Part shown: in pieces, positions 1 through 12,363 of the stretch
Layout of the letters: every line of letters starts with the position of its first letter
Numbering within the stretch: the stretch's first letter is position 1
Origin: Isoetes taiwanensis
Lineage: Eukaryota > Streptophyta > Lycopodiopsida > Isoetales > Isoetaceae
DNA: 64,000 nucleotides
Reading direction: 5' to 3'
Assembly: GCA_021234155.1 (NCBI GenBank)
Contig: JAJEKV010000030.1
Coordinates: 2,191,842-2,255,841 of the forward strand
Translations under genes and position numbers: made by a program
Notes under the pieces: generated by a model
What the model was told of the DNA's origin: nothing
Database searches by the model: none
Seen by the model: only the letters and a program-made list of their open reading frames with translations

Positions 1-2950
1 TACGCTACGTATTGCTATCCTCGCAATGACTTCGTTAGCCCCCATTGGGTCATACGGTACCGCCGGTAAAGTATCTCACCATTCTCGGTAATATTTCCTC
101 GTGGGTCAGGCAGCTATCAAGACCTTTCTCCGTGGCGCGGCCCTAGGTGTATGTCTAGAAGACCAAACATCTGCCGTTTGTGTCTATAAGGTACCGGGCT
201 TCTTTGTCTTGAGGAAGAGCCGATATTGACGCGATGGTCGGGCGCTAATGGTGGGGGTCCAAAGACTTAGCTGAGCCATCGCTTCAGCCCCCATATCACT
301 CCAACCGATCGGGCGGGAAAGGTGGTTGCAGCCCCCTGGTGGATTGTCGAGCCGCACCCTCCCAAAGCATTTGTCCCCTACCGGCGAGCCGTCACCGGGC
401 CGCCCGGCTTGAAGTGTGGGAGTCAAGATCGCAAAATGCTCAAGCATCCTCGCATAGACCGGCCGCATGATCATAGTCTAGACTAACCGCGGTACATGGG
501 GTGTTGGGGCAATGGTGCTCGGGTTGGCCCGCTAATCTATCTCCGCAAGAATCGTGGGCTTCATGGTCGCGAGTCTACTTCCCTCGGCCCCGCACTGGCC
601 CTCGAAGACCAAGCGAAGTGATCAAGTGTAGTATTGCTCGGTCATAGCACGTGAATCTACTACGACCGGTGCTTCTACCTCTCAAGGTTTGCCAAGTGAA
701 GCGGCCGAGGTGATTGCCATCGCGTACCTCTTACTGCAAATGACCAGTCAAGATATCGCCAGCAACAGCAATGTACGGCCATACCTCGCGTCACCGGCCG
801 GCTATCCGACGCTCTTTGGCCAAACCATCTCTCAAGGGTCCATTTGCAACACATCCCCTAGAGGCGACTTTGGGATCACCGGCCTCGCGGCGCTGCGATT
901 GAAATCTCCAAGCAAATACGACCTGGCTCAATTGTCGCATCGGCCAGATGTCATCATATAGATCTATTATTAGGGCTCTCGCCTCGCTACACATCCAAGT
1001 GCTGCAGGGTGTGTGCTGCCTCAAAGATGTGGGAAGTAGCAAGTCGCCACAAAGAGGCTTCCATCGGGCCGTTTCTCGCACTGTGCACTCATTGTGCATT
1101 CAAGCAGCTCGCCCCTGGCTACACAGGAGACCGTATTGGGCCAAGGCCGCCCGTAATAACACGCACTCCTCCGCGGTTCCTCGCGCTTCCCTGGCACTCA
1201 TTGAAGATCGCTGAGTAGCGCCGTATCCCCGCAACCGTAGCCCGGTGATCTTCGCGATGTTCCCATGTTTCCATGAGGTAAAGATAAGGCCCAGGTTCAT
1301 GGCGACGAATTAGAGACTGCCCCTTCTCGCCATGGAAAGCTACTCTTACCTGGTGATACACGTAACAGGCGTGCACGATCCCTTATTTAGCGGCATGCAC
1401 GCCATCCTCAGTCCGGCAGGTGGTGGTCCTGTGGGGAGCGGAAGAGGGGCTGCTCACGGCCGGGCCCCCTCGGGGACTTGAGGGGCCGAGTGCCTCCTGA
1501 TCCCCCGCTTGGCCGCCTCAATTCGCGGCATCTCTTCTATTCGCCCCCTCACGGCCTCCATGTTCCAGCGCGCAAGTAGCCCCCGACTTTGGCCACCACG
1601 CCGCCCTTAGCCGCGCCGGGTCAGTCCCGGCTACCGATGGACAGAAATGCCCCCTTCAACTTCCTCCTACCACGCCAGATGCGGCCACCCGCCCGCGCGT
1701 GCTCAACCTGCGGAAGGCTGATGACCACTGTGGGATGCATCGTGTATACCAATTCCATGACGACCACCTTCCAATGGTCACGTGTGCCGGAACGCCATCC
1801 GTCCAAGATTCGGTGGTTCCGAGGTTTGGGAAGTGATGTTCTCTCGACTCTCCCGCTGCCTCGCGACTACCACATTGGCGTCCCTGCCTCGCTTCCCGGT
1901 TCGCATGGGCCGCAAGGCACTGTGTGTTGGTTGAGGTGGGGAGGGTATAGCCGCGGGTCGGGCCGCCGGTGGTGGCGTGCTCTAAGGCGGATCTCGATGT
2001 GTGTCCGCTAAAGATGTGTTCCGTGTTGACGCCCCGTAGGTTGGTGGGTTCAGCTGGGTTGGTGTGTTCTTTGCCGCGGGTTTCGTTTCTCCGGAGTCCG
2101 GAGTCAAATTTTTGGCAGACGTCATGTCTTCTGCCATCTCCCCGCTGCAATGGCGTGAGCTGCTCATGTGCTCGCGATGGGAGGCCCTGCTCTGCCGGGC
2201 AACGCCTTGGCCTCGTGAAGGCCCCCGACACTGCAAGCAAATCCTTACCCGCCAAGCAGCTTCGCCTCGCCCGCCAGCTTCCAAAGTACCGAATCCTTCG
2301 CCTCACAGCGGCGGCCTCCCGCGAACCGCATGGGTGAGGGCAGCCTCGCTCCTGTGTCGCGTGGCCTTAGCCTTCCTCGCTAACCTCGCTCCCGATCCGG
2401 TGATGTGGTTACGAAAGTGTCTCCGCTTCTGGCCCGTTCTCACCTCGGCCCCTTCCATATACGCCACCGTAAAGGCCTACACGCTATATCCGGCAAGCTC
2501 CGGCCGGTATTGTCGGTTCCTGGCCAAATTGTATCAAGTGGATGCTATCATCTCGGCTGGCTGCGACGCGACCTCCAATTCTCGCGGATTCGCCGTTTTT
2601 CCGGCACTAACGCTTCGGCTGGCCACATCCGGAGATGTTATGTTCCTCCACCTCTCGGCCGAGGCCCGCAAGGCGCGGCGCAGGCACCGCTGGCCTCAAC
2701 CCCGCCGATGCGCGCTCCAAGGTTCGACCGCGGATTGCCTGCGGTGCCCTTCCGCCGGGTCGATCGGGCCTTGGCTCGGCCTTCCCTCTTCATGAAGACG
2801 CCTCTCCCTTCTCCGCCCCGAGGCCTCTTCCTCGTGGGTCTCCGCTTCATGGTCTTCCCTGTGAGGGCCTTCCTCCGCCTGGCTGCGGGGTCAACCGCAG
2901 CAGGTGTTTGGGTTTTCCTGTGATGGGTTGGTGTGTGGTCTCGAGGTAGC
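1..2950. other. GC-rich degenerate repeat-like block, no supportable gene
   Basis: The stretch is clearly richer in G and C than the following 50 kb, and resembles the 57.5-64 kb block in composition. Open frames occur on both strands (for example 1589-2011 + and 1656-2306 -), but they overlap one another, are rich in Arg, Pro and Ser as expected from GC-rich noncoding DNA, and show no recognisable domain. I infer an old, mutated transposon, possibly of the same class as the GC-rich element at the right end. The family is unknown. Confidence 0.4.
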
Positions 2951-3069
2951 TCACCAACTGCGTGGGTGCACACACGATCGGTGGTTCCAGGGCTACGATC
3001 TGGGGTATGACTTGGGCTTATCGGCCTTGATATTCGTGTGTACCGGCCACACAAAACTCCTGGTAGGCA

Positions 3070-3840
3070 CACAGCCCGAAAAAGTGCAGATTTGGTGGGA
3101 ACAAAAGACAAGCATGGTGGTATCATACACCGTTGGAAAGATCTCTCGGACCAGCTTTCCAATAAGCCCAAGCACATAAAAACCGGACACCGGATGTGAG
3201 AGATACAAATCACGGCGTCTACCGACAAGCCACAGCGTAAACCCCAGCACAGCCCTCGAAAAGTGCTATTTTTGAGCACAGAAACAAAAGCTGCCATGTA
3301 GGTACCATACACCGAGTTATCTCCGAACCAGCTTTCCGCAAATGTGCTTCCGCAAGCACATGAAAATCCGACCGGATGCAGAGATACGACTACCAATCAA
3401 AATTCTCGGCCAGAAGATCTTAAAACCACACCTATTTACACAAAACATACGCCAATCCATATTTGCGGCTACCGACTTCATCAACAACACCATCCGGAAT
3501 CAGTGTGGTAATAATTAAGAAACATTCTCAGAATCTTCAATAAGAGTACAACACATACACCTTTCACCGCACGCTGCCAACAACGGCATCAGCGAAAGGC
3601 TATACTCTCAAAGAAGGAAGAAGAAGGGCTGCCACAAACCCTAAGTAGCACACAGCTCGGAAAACAGCATATTTGAGCACTGAAACAAAAGACAAATATG
3701 TGTAATGAGTACACCGTTGGAAAGCTCTTCGAATCCTACCTTTCCAACAAGCCCAAGCACATGAAAAATCGACAATCGGACGTGAGAGATACCCACGGTA
3801 CCCAATGGCTGCCACAGAAAACCCTGTGAAGACACGTACC
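3070..3840. repeat. Three diverged copies of a ~160-190 bp retroelement-like unit
   Basis: Units begin near 3070, 3248 and 3651, each with a variant of CACAGCYCGAAAA. Each continues through a 'gagca..gaaacaaaaga' segment, then CACCGTTGGAAAGCTC or a decayed version, a 'tttccaa..aagcccaagcacatgaaaa' segment and a GAGAGATAC end. The CACCGTTGGAAAGC-type motif is common in untranslated parts of plant LTR retrotransposons. That suggests UTR or LTR-derived sequence, but no coding region or LTR pair is visible next to it. Confidence 0.6.
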
Positions 3841-3899
3841 GAAGTGCCAATTTGAGGAAGAATACATCTCAAAATCATATCCTGCCTCCAAGGGGGTCT

Positions 3900-5918
3900 A
3901 CAGCTTTATGTATAACCTATGTGCATGCACTGGGAGGGGTTTTTGACCCATATTCGCATAGCTATTGGCAGGGGTCTTTTTCAGTATTTTCTTTTGCACT
4001 ATCCTAGGTAATTTCCTTTATTCAAGGGGTCAAAATTTGCTTTTTAAAAAATCCGGTGATATTGTGGGGGTTTTTTTGCCACCCCATGCACGCGCGCCAT
4101 GGCATATCCCCTTATACATGAGTGAATCCTTGTCCTTGCTATGCTTGTAGAGATGTCCCAAGTAACCATGGTATAGTCTTCACGCTGGGCGAATTGTTGA
4201 TACAGTGAAAGTGTAGCTTTTCTCGAGAAAGCGCGGAATCTTCATGTTAAGGCACCGTGAGAGAAGATATTGCTGGTAGTCATGGAACCGCTACAAGTGG
4301 TCGTGAATCATATGGGCGTGGGTCGTGAACTAAGAAGAGTTAAGGCCCCAGTGTGCGCGCTGCTGTCCTAAAACTCCCGAGATAGGTCATCATCTGCAGG
4401 ATGCGTGGAAATATACACAAGGCACCACATGAGACTTTTCCCGCTTTATGAATGATTTTAAAGGAGCAAACCTGCAGAAGCAAGCATCTACAAATGGGCA
4501 ATACGCACTCATGGGCTGGTCTATCGACGTGATAAAAGCAGAGCCAGATGATCCACAAAAGAACTTCGATTTTCTTCCAACCGTATAGTGGTATGAATCG
4601 CTGTGGCGCAAAAGCAAGCGTTTGAATTTCATGCTTATGAATCTAATCAGCTTTTGTCCGGGGCTTGAGAGTCATATTCGGGAAAGAATAACACCAATAG
4701 TGTAAAAGCTCTAAAACACGATATGAACGCAAAGTGAAAGCGCGTTTCAGGTAACGGTCCTCGGCCAATTGATGGGCCAAAGATACATATTTATTATATT
4801 TCTTTATGTATCGCGGTTAAGTATGGATAAAATATGGACCTCATATAAGCAAGGATTTTGCCTTTAATTAAAAAATAGATTTCTTTTGAAGGTTTTGATA
4901 ATTAGAGAGGATTTGGAAGAGATTCTTGAGACTTTTGCTTTTAAAAGCAAGCTTTTGGCAAGAGAGTAAAAAGCATTCTATCAAATTAGCTCTAGGACAT
5001 CGAAAGGCAATAAAGAGCTTGAAGGTCAAGGACTATTATATACATCGCGTTTTCTTCGTGTGGGTTTTACTGGATTCCGAATTTCGTGTTTCAAATGTTA
5101 CCGTGAGCTAGATTTGCATATGTTCTGGAGCTTGATTTGCATCATATTAAAAAGAATCGTTGGGAGGCGATAACATGAGGCCGATTCTATCTTGACTCCA
5201 AGGAGTTATTCATGTGATTGTTGTGATCTACTAGTTGGTTTGCAAGATAAGATTAAAGTGTATGATGCTTTTAATTTGCAATCGCATGAGCATGGCAAAA
5301 GTAGAAGGTAAATCCAAGTAAAGTGATATAAATCGTGTCAAAATTGCATGGAGAAGGCTGGTTTGGACCTAATAAAGTGTCGATTTAGCATGGAAAAACT
5401 CGTGAAAAAGTAGGATCAATTTGAAAACCGCCATGATTGTTGCTTCTAATTTTAGATGCCCGTGTCATTTTGTTGTTTATATTTATTTTTTTGTTTCTTT
5501 GTTATATTGTTGTCATAGAATTCTCAATTGTCTTCTTGTGATTGTTTAAATAACCAATGGATTAATTTGAGATGAAAAACGCAGTAGACCCCGCAAGTAG
5601 ATATGATTGTGGCAGTATGCCATAGTTAGCACCAAAGTAATTTAGAAGTATAAGGTACTCAGTTTTCATTTGTTAATTTTGTATACCTTACCCGGACTTG
5701 TTGCATTCGTGAGTTACTTTTATATATAGAGTAGTCTCTGCAAGTAATACATACGCAGAGATTTTTTCTTCCACCGTAAGAGGCAAGTTGAATAGCAAGT
5801 TTCTATGTGATGTTTGTGCTCCTCTTTTGCATCATTTTTTGAGAACTCAAGAAATGACATGCTTTTAGCCATATTTGAAGTAAAGGGAGATAATCAAGAA
5901 GGTTATTTAGTAACCAAA
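3900..5918. other. AT-rich intergenic sequence, nothing recognised
   Basis: Only short open frames occur (the longest about 80 codons) and none has a recognisable domain. No RNA gene, long repeat or terminal repeat was found here by eye. Confidence 0.5.
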
Positions 5919-6297
5919 TCATGACTTTGACCAAAGCCTCATTTACCTAATTTTGATTTGTGGATCCGGAGCGTTGTTTTCATTTTATCTTACAAATAAA
6001 AGCTAATGAACCTACATCTTTGCTATTCCAAGTTTTCCTCTTAGACTTCTTCTACATATTAGGCTCTATTGTGTGCATGAGCTTTTTCTAAAAGTAAACA
6101 TTGTGGTGTCGTGTTTATAAGCATCTTATCGTAGAGCCGTGATAGCAAGTGTGGGACGTTAGAAAATGTAAGGCATGCTTCCGGCGGATTGCATTAGGAA
6201 CAAAAGTATTTTCGTGGACTATTAATTGAATAAAGGCATGCCTACCATGAGTGTTTCCAACTTTAGATGCATGCGCATTGAAGGCATGCCAAATAGT
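5919..6297. repeat. Left copy of a ~380 bp diverged direct repeat
   Basis: This segment aligns along its length with 6964-7340 in the same orientation. Shared landmarks in the same order are the GACCAAAGCCTCATTTACCT-type start, GTTTTCATTTTATCTT, the 'tctttgctattc' run, AAGTAAACA, TGTAAGGCATGCTTCC, AAAAGTATTTTCRTGGACTA and TTTAGATGCATG. The two copies differ by many substitutions and small gaps, so the duplication is old. Long terminal repeats of a small non-autonomous element are possible, but neither primer-binding site nor target duplication is evident. Confidence 0.6.
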
Positions 6298-6963
6298 GGC
6301 ACCTCATTATGGCATTTATTATCCTACAAATGGCCGTGATCAAAACCCCCTGTGGCCTTGATCGAAGCTCTCCCAATTTGTGGCACCTTCTCTTACACCT
6401 TTCTAAGCCATAACCGACGGCTGAAGATGTGGACCTTTCCCTTTGATCAGATGTACTCGAATCGGTAGTGTAATGCAATCCTTTATGCAAAGTGCGTGAT
6501 GTTGTCACAATCTTAAGAACATGGTCCGAAGAATGTTTTGATCCCGCGATTCATGATCTTAATATACCGCCGAGAGAAGGAATGAACAAAGTGGACTTCG
6601 CTTATTTTGACAAATGCAGCTTGAAAACTAGATAAGTTCACACCTTTACAATAAATGTTAGTGCATGTTCTTATTTAATGAGATTAAGAATTTGATGCAC
6701 AACATTAGTGCAAGGGGTTGCAAATCAAGTAGTAGAAGTTGGAACCGTCTGGATAAATGCTTGCGAAGATTTGAACGCTAAAGAAGATGTAAAGAGTGTC
6801 TTTTTCTAAGATACAAAGATGTAATATACATGATTACTTGAGGTAATCTTATGGTATATAGTTAGTATGACATGATGCTAATGCAAACTCACCTCTTCTT
6901 CCCAATTTAATGCAAGAGATAAAAACCGTGAAAATTGTGTTGACTAGCATGGTGGAAGTGCCA

Positions 6964-7340
6964 TCGCTTATGACTCCGACCAAACCTCCTCATTTACCTG
7001 ACTTTGGTTTTGTGGATCCTCAATGTTGTTTTCATTTTATCTTCGCCGCTTACATCTTTGTTATTCTGCAGTTTTCCTCCTAGTCTATTCTACATACATT
7101 CTCATTGTGTTCTGAGCATTTTTAGAAGTAAACAATGTAGAAAAATGTGTCCTTAAGCAATCTTATCATAGAGTCAGAGAAATGGGTGTTAGGAAGATGT
7201 AAGGCATGCTTCCTTTATGGATTACCGTAAAGAAAAGTATTTTCATGGACTATTATTTATTGTAGGTGCATGTCCACTCATGAACAAGTAAGCCGTCCAA
7301 CTCTTTTTAGATGCATGAAGATTGAGGGCATTAAAGCAAA
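6964..7340. repeat. Right copy of the ~380 bp diverged direct repeat
   Basis: This is the partner of 5919-6297, offset by about 1045 bp. The 670 bp between the copies has no coding region that I recognise. See the left copy for the shared landmarks. Confidence 0.6.
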
Positions 7341-7614
7341 TAGTTGTATGGGGTGCTGTTGTGTGTCGTAGTGGTCTATGCATTTTAGTTGCTAATAACT
7401 AAAAGATTACCTAAATAACTAATATGTACTATTGGTGCTTAATGGCTAATGTTGAATGTCTGGCTAAACTTTTGCATCTTACTGAATACAATTTCTCGTT
7501 GTTCCAACTCCTTGCCAAAGAGACTTTGTCTTTATATGAATCTTTTATGGACTCAAGAAATCTAAGATAGATAAATAGATAGATAGATAAGTTTTACCAT
7601 CAAGTAGATCAATT

Positions 7615-8398
7615 TTGCCATGGGACCTAGTAAGTTCAAGGAAACCATTAGAAAATTTGAATGAAATATCAAGGAACTTAAGGGTGCCTAAGTTAATGTT
7701 AAGGAATCATATGAAATCTAACTCCAAACACTCGACAGTTTTTGCCGCCCGATCCTTCGAGCTTTTGCAACAATATCTCAATGGTCGCTTTTCTCAAAAA
7801 GATATGGGACGCAGCTTACTTTTGGCCCATGAAAACTCGGCCATTATCATGCACACATAAATCCCACCTTGGCACCAGGGCCCCAAGCTTATTTGCTTGC
7901 TTCATTGTCCAGGAACAAGCTTGTCGCTATTGCATCAATTCGCACGGGGTCCCACAGGCTACGGATTGAGACAGATAGATGGGAGCGGCCGCAATTGCCG
8001 CGAGAAGCAAGACTATGTGCATGTTGCCAGTTACAGGTTATTGAAGATGAAAGCCATACTCTTCTGAGTTGCCCTGCTTTTGAGATAGTCCGGAATCATT
8101 TTTTGACCTTAGCATTCCATTCCACGCTTCCACAACTTCTCAGAGCACCATCTGTGCATGACTTGGCATTATACATACTTGAGGTTCTAGATAAACGTCT
8201 GCAATTACTGAGCCCTTAGTAGTCATTATCTCCGCTTTTCTAGTATCATCATTACTGCAAAGGTTTTTCCCTTGAAAACCTTTCGAGGCAGGGGTTTTTT
8301 AATCCTAGTAGTAATGATTGTACTAGCCCATTGTATGGGTCCCATGACCTATTGGTCTCCGTGGGCGTTAAAAAAATCTATTCTATTCTATTTTATTC
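7615..8398 (+). mobile_element. 5'-truncated LINE with CCHC-type end and TTCTA tail
   Basis: The C-terminal part of a non-LTR retrotransposon ORF2 is readable at 7869-8219: a zinc-binding segment of form CxxC-x8-H-x4-C (LCACCQ...EDESHTLLSCPA), followed by a conserved tail ending LEVLDKRLQLLSP. Upstream coding (7615-7860) is frame-shifted against it. The 3' UTR carries AAACCTTTCGAGGCAGGGGT and the 'ggtctccgtgggcgtt' motif, and ends in a short TCTAT repeat (about 8380-8395). Copies with the same 3' end lie at 17750-17800, 22164-22691 (reverse) and 36548-37536. The copy is dead. Confidence 0.8.
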
Positions 8399-8991
8399 CC
8401 TAAATCAGTTTGACGATGACAACCTTTTTTTTCTTCTTTGATAAAGGGATAGGGATTTAGATTGTTTAGATGATGTTTCCTGAAGTGAATGAAAATAACA
8501 TTCAAGTAAATGAAAATAACCTTTTAGAGGTTTGGAATCAAATTTGATGGTGCTTGCAAGGAGTTAAGATGGGATGTCAAGCGAGCCTTGGATGGGATTA
8601 TGGTCCTTATTGTGGGATGGGATTTCAGTTGGAGCTAGTTTAGTCGAGCTGTGTAAAGAAGCTTGGTTGCCGTTGAATACTGGCAAAACAAGGGGATATA
8701 TTTCTCGCCATGCATCATTCATGATTGCATTCTACTGCAAACATGAAAGTTCTTAAGTATCTTCTACAGTGAGATGATATGGATCTCAATGCGCCATTAA
8801 CTTGATAGAATGGATGAGCTGGAGACAATTGGTAATGAGAATTGAAGAAAGTACCGTCAAATTTCTTGAAATGCCTTTTATACACCGTTGATGTAGGTTC
8901 AGGTAATCTCCATGGTAGAGGTACTTCAAAGCATTCATTGCACGCATTACATCGCAATGCTGTTTTGTTTGATTTTTTATCTTGCAATCTC

Positions 8992-9001
8992 ACATGTCAT
9001 G

Positions 9002-9038
<37 letters not shown>

Positions 9039-9058
9039 TACGAACATGTCATGCTTTT
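8992..9058 (-). mobile_element. Almost pure poly(A) retroposon scar with 15-bp target duplication
   Basis: A run of about 30 T followed by only about ten other bases (gagggtacga) is flanked by identical copies of ACATGTCATGCTTTT at 8992-9006 and 9044-9058. This is what is left when target-primed reverse transcription aborts right after copying the poly(A) tail of a minus-oriented LINE or retroposon. The element itself cannot be identified. Confidence 0.75.
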
Positions 9059-9985
9059 CTCACATTTTAAAGCGGTATAATTAGTCAATATAAAATCCTT
9101 CAAAGATAACAAATGTCTAAAAAAATATACCATTGCAGGTTGAAGCCAATGTACATGAAACTACAATGTTTAGGCTGTATGAACTAGCTTGAATAGGCAA
9201 TGAGCCGGCTTCCACAGCCCAAATTTCTAAATCTTAAGTGGAATGTTTTGCATTAGCTATCTTTTGAGAGGGGCAACTTCACACAATTTGAACTTCAAAA
9301 TATGAGCCATGTCAAAGCCATGTGTTTAAAACCCACTAGCCACCACCAAGTGAAGAAGTGGGATGAGTGCAAGTCTCATCATGCATAGTGTGCGATGAGA
9401 ATGAAGTGGTTGAGTGCAAGTCTCATCGTGTGTTGCATGTGTATGAGAATGAATTGCCATATATCTTAGAAAGGATGTTGCCAATGGGGTATGATGTTAG
9501 AACTACCAATTAACGAACTTCCACTTTTAAAGTTAATTTTCATGAATTGGCCGACACATGCAATCCCTATAGACGACTCCATACCGAGCGAGTTTGACTT
9601 TACATTAGACTCTATGATTGACATTGATGTTTGGAATTGATTTTGATGGATAGGCTCATTCAGTTATTGACCTTCACTTTGTCTTTGACATTTACTTTGG
9701 AGTTTTCTCCACTTTTGGAGTTAGTCGCATATTGTCGACTATGGACATTCATAATATAGATGCTCGAGTTGATACAGTTCCTACCTAGGATTTGACTTTG
9801 TATTTAACCTTTAATTTGAAGTTGACTTGTGCCTTTGGAGTTCATTTTGATTTTGTGGCCCATGCAATCGAACAACCACATTATCCAAAATAAATAGAGT
9901 GGTTTGCAGAACTTGTCTATTACTCTAGTCTTTTCAAACATATTCTATCTATCTACCTACCTACCTACCTACCTACCTACCTTAG

Positions 9986-10045
<60 letters not shown>

Positions 10046-11150
10046 GACTAGGAAGATTTCTCCAAAATGGTCGTATTCATTACAAGAAAAGTTGAGAAGA
10101 AAAGTTGAGATCTGCAAGATCAGAATCTTGGATCTGCTCTAAACATTGTGTTCCTAAGCATGGCTAAGCTTCAATTAATCTGCAGACATAAGGACTGCTG
10201 TAGCAAGAATTTTAAGAGCTTTTATCATTTTGAAGTGCTGCCAGAGTCCCTAAGTTTCCATTATCCAAAAATAAGATTTTTATAAAAAAAATTAGTTATT
10301 TTGGCTTGGTCATTGTAGAAATCAAGCCTATTTAAATGGAAGCTGTACATTGTTGTCATCACTAAAATTATAAGTTTCCTCACAGTAAGCGTCTCCTTAA
10401 ATATTGCCCATGTCTATCACACTCCAGCGTAATGAGCACTGTCAATGGATCTGTGCAGTATAATTGACATTCTATAGGAGGTTATGACATTTTCAATGTT
10501 TTAGATATTATCCAACTGTGTCCTCGTAATTCATGATGAGATTTAAATGTTCATTTGCATTTGGCTCATCCTGCCAAGCATTGCAAATGCAGCTTTGTCA
10601 ACAGCTTGGATAATTATACTTGTCAATTGGCTGCTGGTCCTTCCATTCTGCTGTAAGATCTCACTGTGCACTTGCCATTGAATGAACTGTTTTCAGAATA
10701 TGATCACGTGAACCAGATATCCCTCCATTTAATTTTTTGTTAGTTGCTAAGGCCAAGAGGAAACTGCGATACCCCTTGTCCATTTTCCATCTACCTCATG
10801 ATGCAGCATGATCTTAGCTCGCTTCTTTCTTCTGCTAATTTGCAGTTTCTTTGGGCTGAAAGGACCTGCTCATCTTCAAGCACCTTTGCAAAGCAGGTTA
10901 GAGAATTATATTTCTGATCTTTACTAAGCTGTCAATCCACTCTGCCTTTCTAAAGACTCAACAGGTTTCCCTTCACATAACATGTGAATATACACAATAA
11001 AAGAATCATATTCTACTCCATTGAATAAAAATTGTAGACATTCATATGTAATTCTTCGATAAAGAACTGCTGGAATTTGATGCCACATAAGGCAACATCA
11101 ACTGTTCCATACATATATGAATTTGCCTATGTGGTAAGTCGAGGGTGCCA
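9059..11150. other. Intergenic region with a compound tetranucleotide microsatellite
   Basis: 9946-10045 is a compound microsatellite: a short (CTAC)n block followed by about 20 units of (TATC)n. 9350-9470 has a short imperfect duplication around GAGTGCAAGTCTCATC. The rest (10046-11150) is probably 3' flank of the minus-strand hydrolase gene that ends at 11155. No gene is recognised. Confidence 0.6.
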
Positions 11151-11154
11151 AACT

Positions 11155-12153
11155 TCAGATTCTCCTATCTAGCCAGTTGAACATATCAAGTGCTGGTATG
11201 CTGGTCATTTCATGATAGGAGAAGGCAAGGTTAAGTTCTTCTAGAATATGATGTTCAAATTTCAGTTTAGATCCTTCAACAGGCAACACATTCCGCTTGC
11301 GCACTGGCATCTGCCAATTAACAGCCCTGCCATCCTTTATCATATATCCTTTTTCATTGAGAATGCCGCTTTCTTTTAAAACTGCATATATTCTTTCAGA
11401 AGTCTTCTCATCCAATCCAGGAATCCTCTGAGAAAGAAACAATGGATGCAGGGGCATTTCTAAGCACTGAATCTCATCAGCATCAACCTTCTTGTTGCGC
11501 AGAATCTTGATAGCGCGATGAACACGCATCGCCCTAATACGATCTTTGGGCATATGGACAAAGAGGGTGGAGGGGTAGTCTTGTCCAAAATTCATGCCAT
11601 CAAACTCACCTTCTGCTATCATAATCACAACAGCTCTAAACTGAATCTGAAGAGCAAAACCAGATAGAAAATACCCACCTGAAGAAGCCAAGTCCGACAA
11701 GGGGAAGCTTTTGAGGTCATGCTGCTGGATCCAATATTTTAAAACCGCTTGAACTGGTGCAGAATCATGCATAGACCAGCACTCCCTCTTGCTAGAAATT
11801 GCAATAACAGCATAGCCTCTTGTAAGGGCTTCAATAACAAGGGCCCTTTCTTCAGGAAGCCCAATGCATTCCTTGCACAGGGGATGCGGGTCCCAAAAAG
11901 GTCGCCTTGCAGCCACAGCCATGAGCTATAAAAAGCACAGCCTTCAGAGCTTCCTTTTCAGGGATCTGCCATACCAACTGGGTTCCGTTTATTTTTCCAA
12001 GGTGGGCGATAGATCTGCTCTTTTAAGCTCAAGACCGATCCAGGAGCCAATCCAGAATCGAACGAGCCAGATCGGTATGTAAACTGTTAGTATAAAAATT
12101 AGGGCAAAAGTGATAAGAAGTATACTCAGCTTAGGATGTTTGTGCGGAAGCAT
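11155..12153 (-). pseudogene. Membrane-anchored alpha/beta-hydrolase-like protein, two 1-bp frameshifts
   Basis: The protein resembles a conserved plant family of single-pass membrane proteins with an alpha/beta-hydrolase fold and no firmly known substrate. From the ATG at 12153 a short polar stretch is followed by a hydrophobic segment (about residues 8-32), then a 'NGTQLVWQIP' strand, the HGCGCKA oxyanion-type turn, FWDPHPLC-KECIGLPEE, a SSGGY nucleophile-elbow-like motif, TLFVHMPKD and a C-terminal ELNLAFSYHEMTS block. The long open frame 11922-11155 covers most of the domain. Two single-base problems break the gene. An A run at about 11990 is one base short (gives LEK-stop instead of LEK-INGTQ). 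A T run at about 11900 is one base long (between KAT and FWD). Each is a homopolymer error of one base, so assembly error is as likely as genuine decay. The gene is intronless and divergent from the gene starting at 12364. Confidence 0.75.
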
Positions 12154-12363
12154 CTGACAGATCGAGCTCCTAGAACCGGAAACGTGGTCTTTGATGCCAT
12201 GTCTCCGCCCCTCTTTATTAGTTTTGTAGCCTCGTTTGTATATATATTGGGGCGGAGCCTTGGGAGCCGGATATGGCGGATTTGAACCAGGCGCAGGCAT
12301 CCACTTCGGATAATAATTCCTGGCAAATGGTAGCAAGCAGCAGCGGCAAAGGAGAACACGAAA
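12154..12363. promoter_or_regulatory. Shared divergent promoter region
   Basis: About 210 bp separate the inferred start codons of the minus-strand hydrolase gene (12153) and the plus-strand coiled-coil gene (12364), so their core promoters must overlap or be shared. No clear TATA box is placed for either gene. The region also contains an out-of-frame open reading frame on the minus strand, which I do not interpret as coding. Confidence 0.4.

Noticed and set aside
1589-2923. Long overlapping open frames in the GC-rich left end
   Set aside because: They overlap on both strands, have biased Arg/Pro/Ser content and show no domain. GC-rich noncoding DNA gives such frames by chance.
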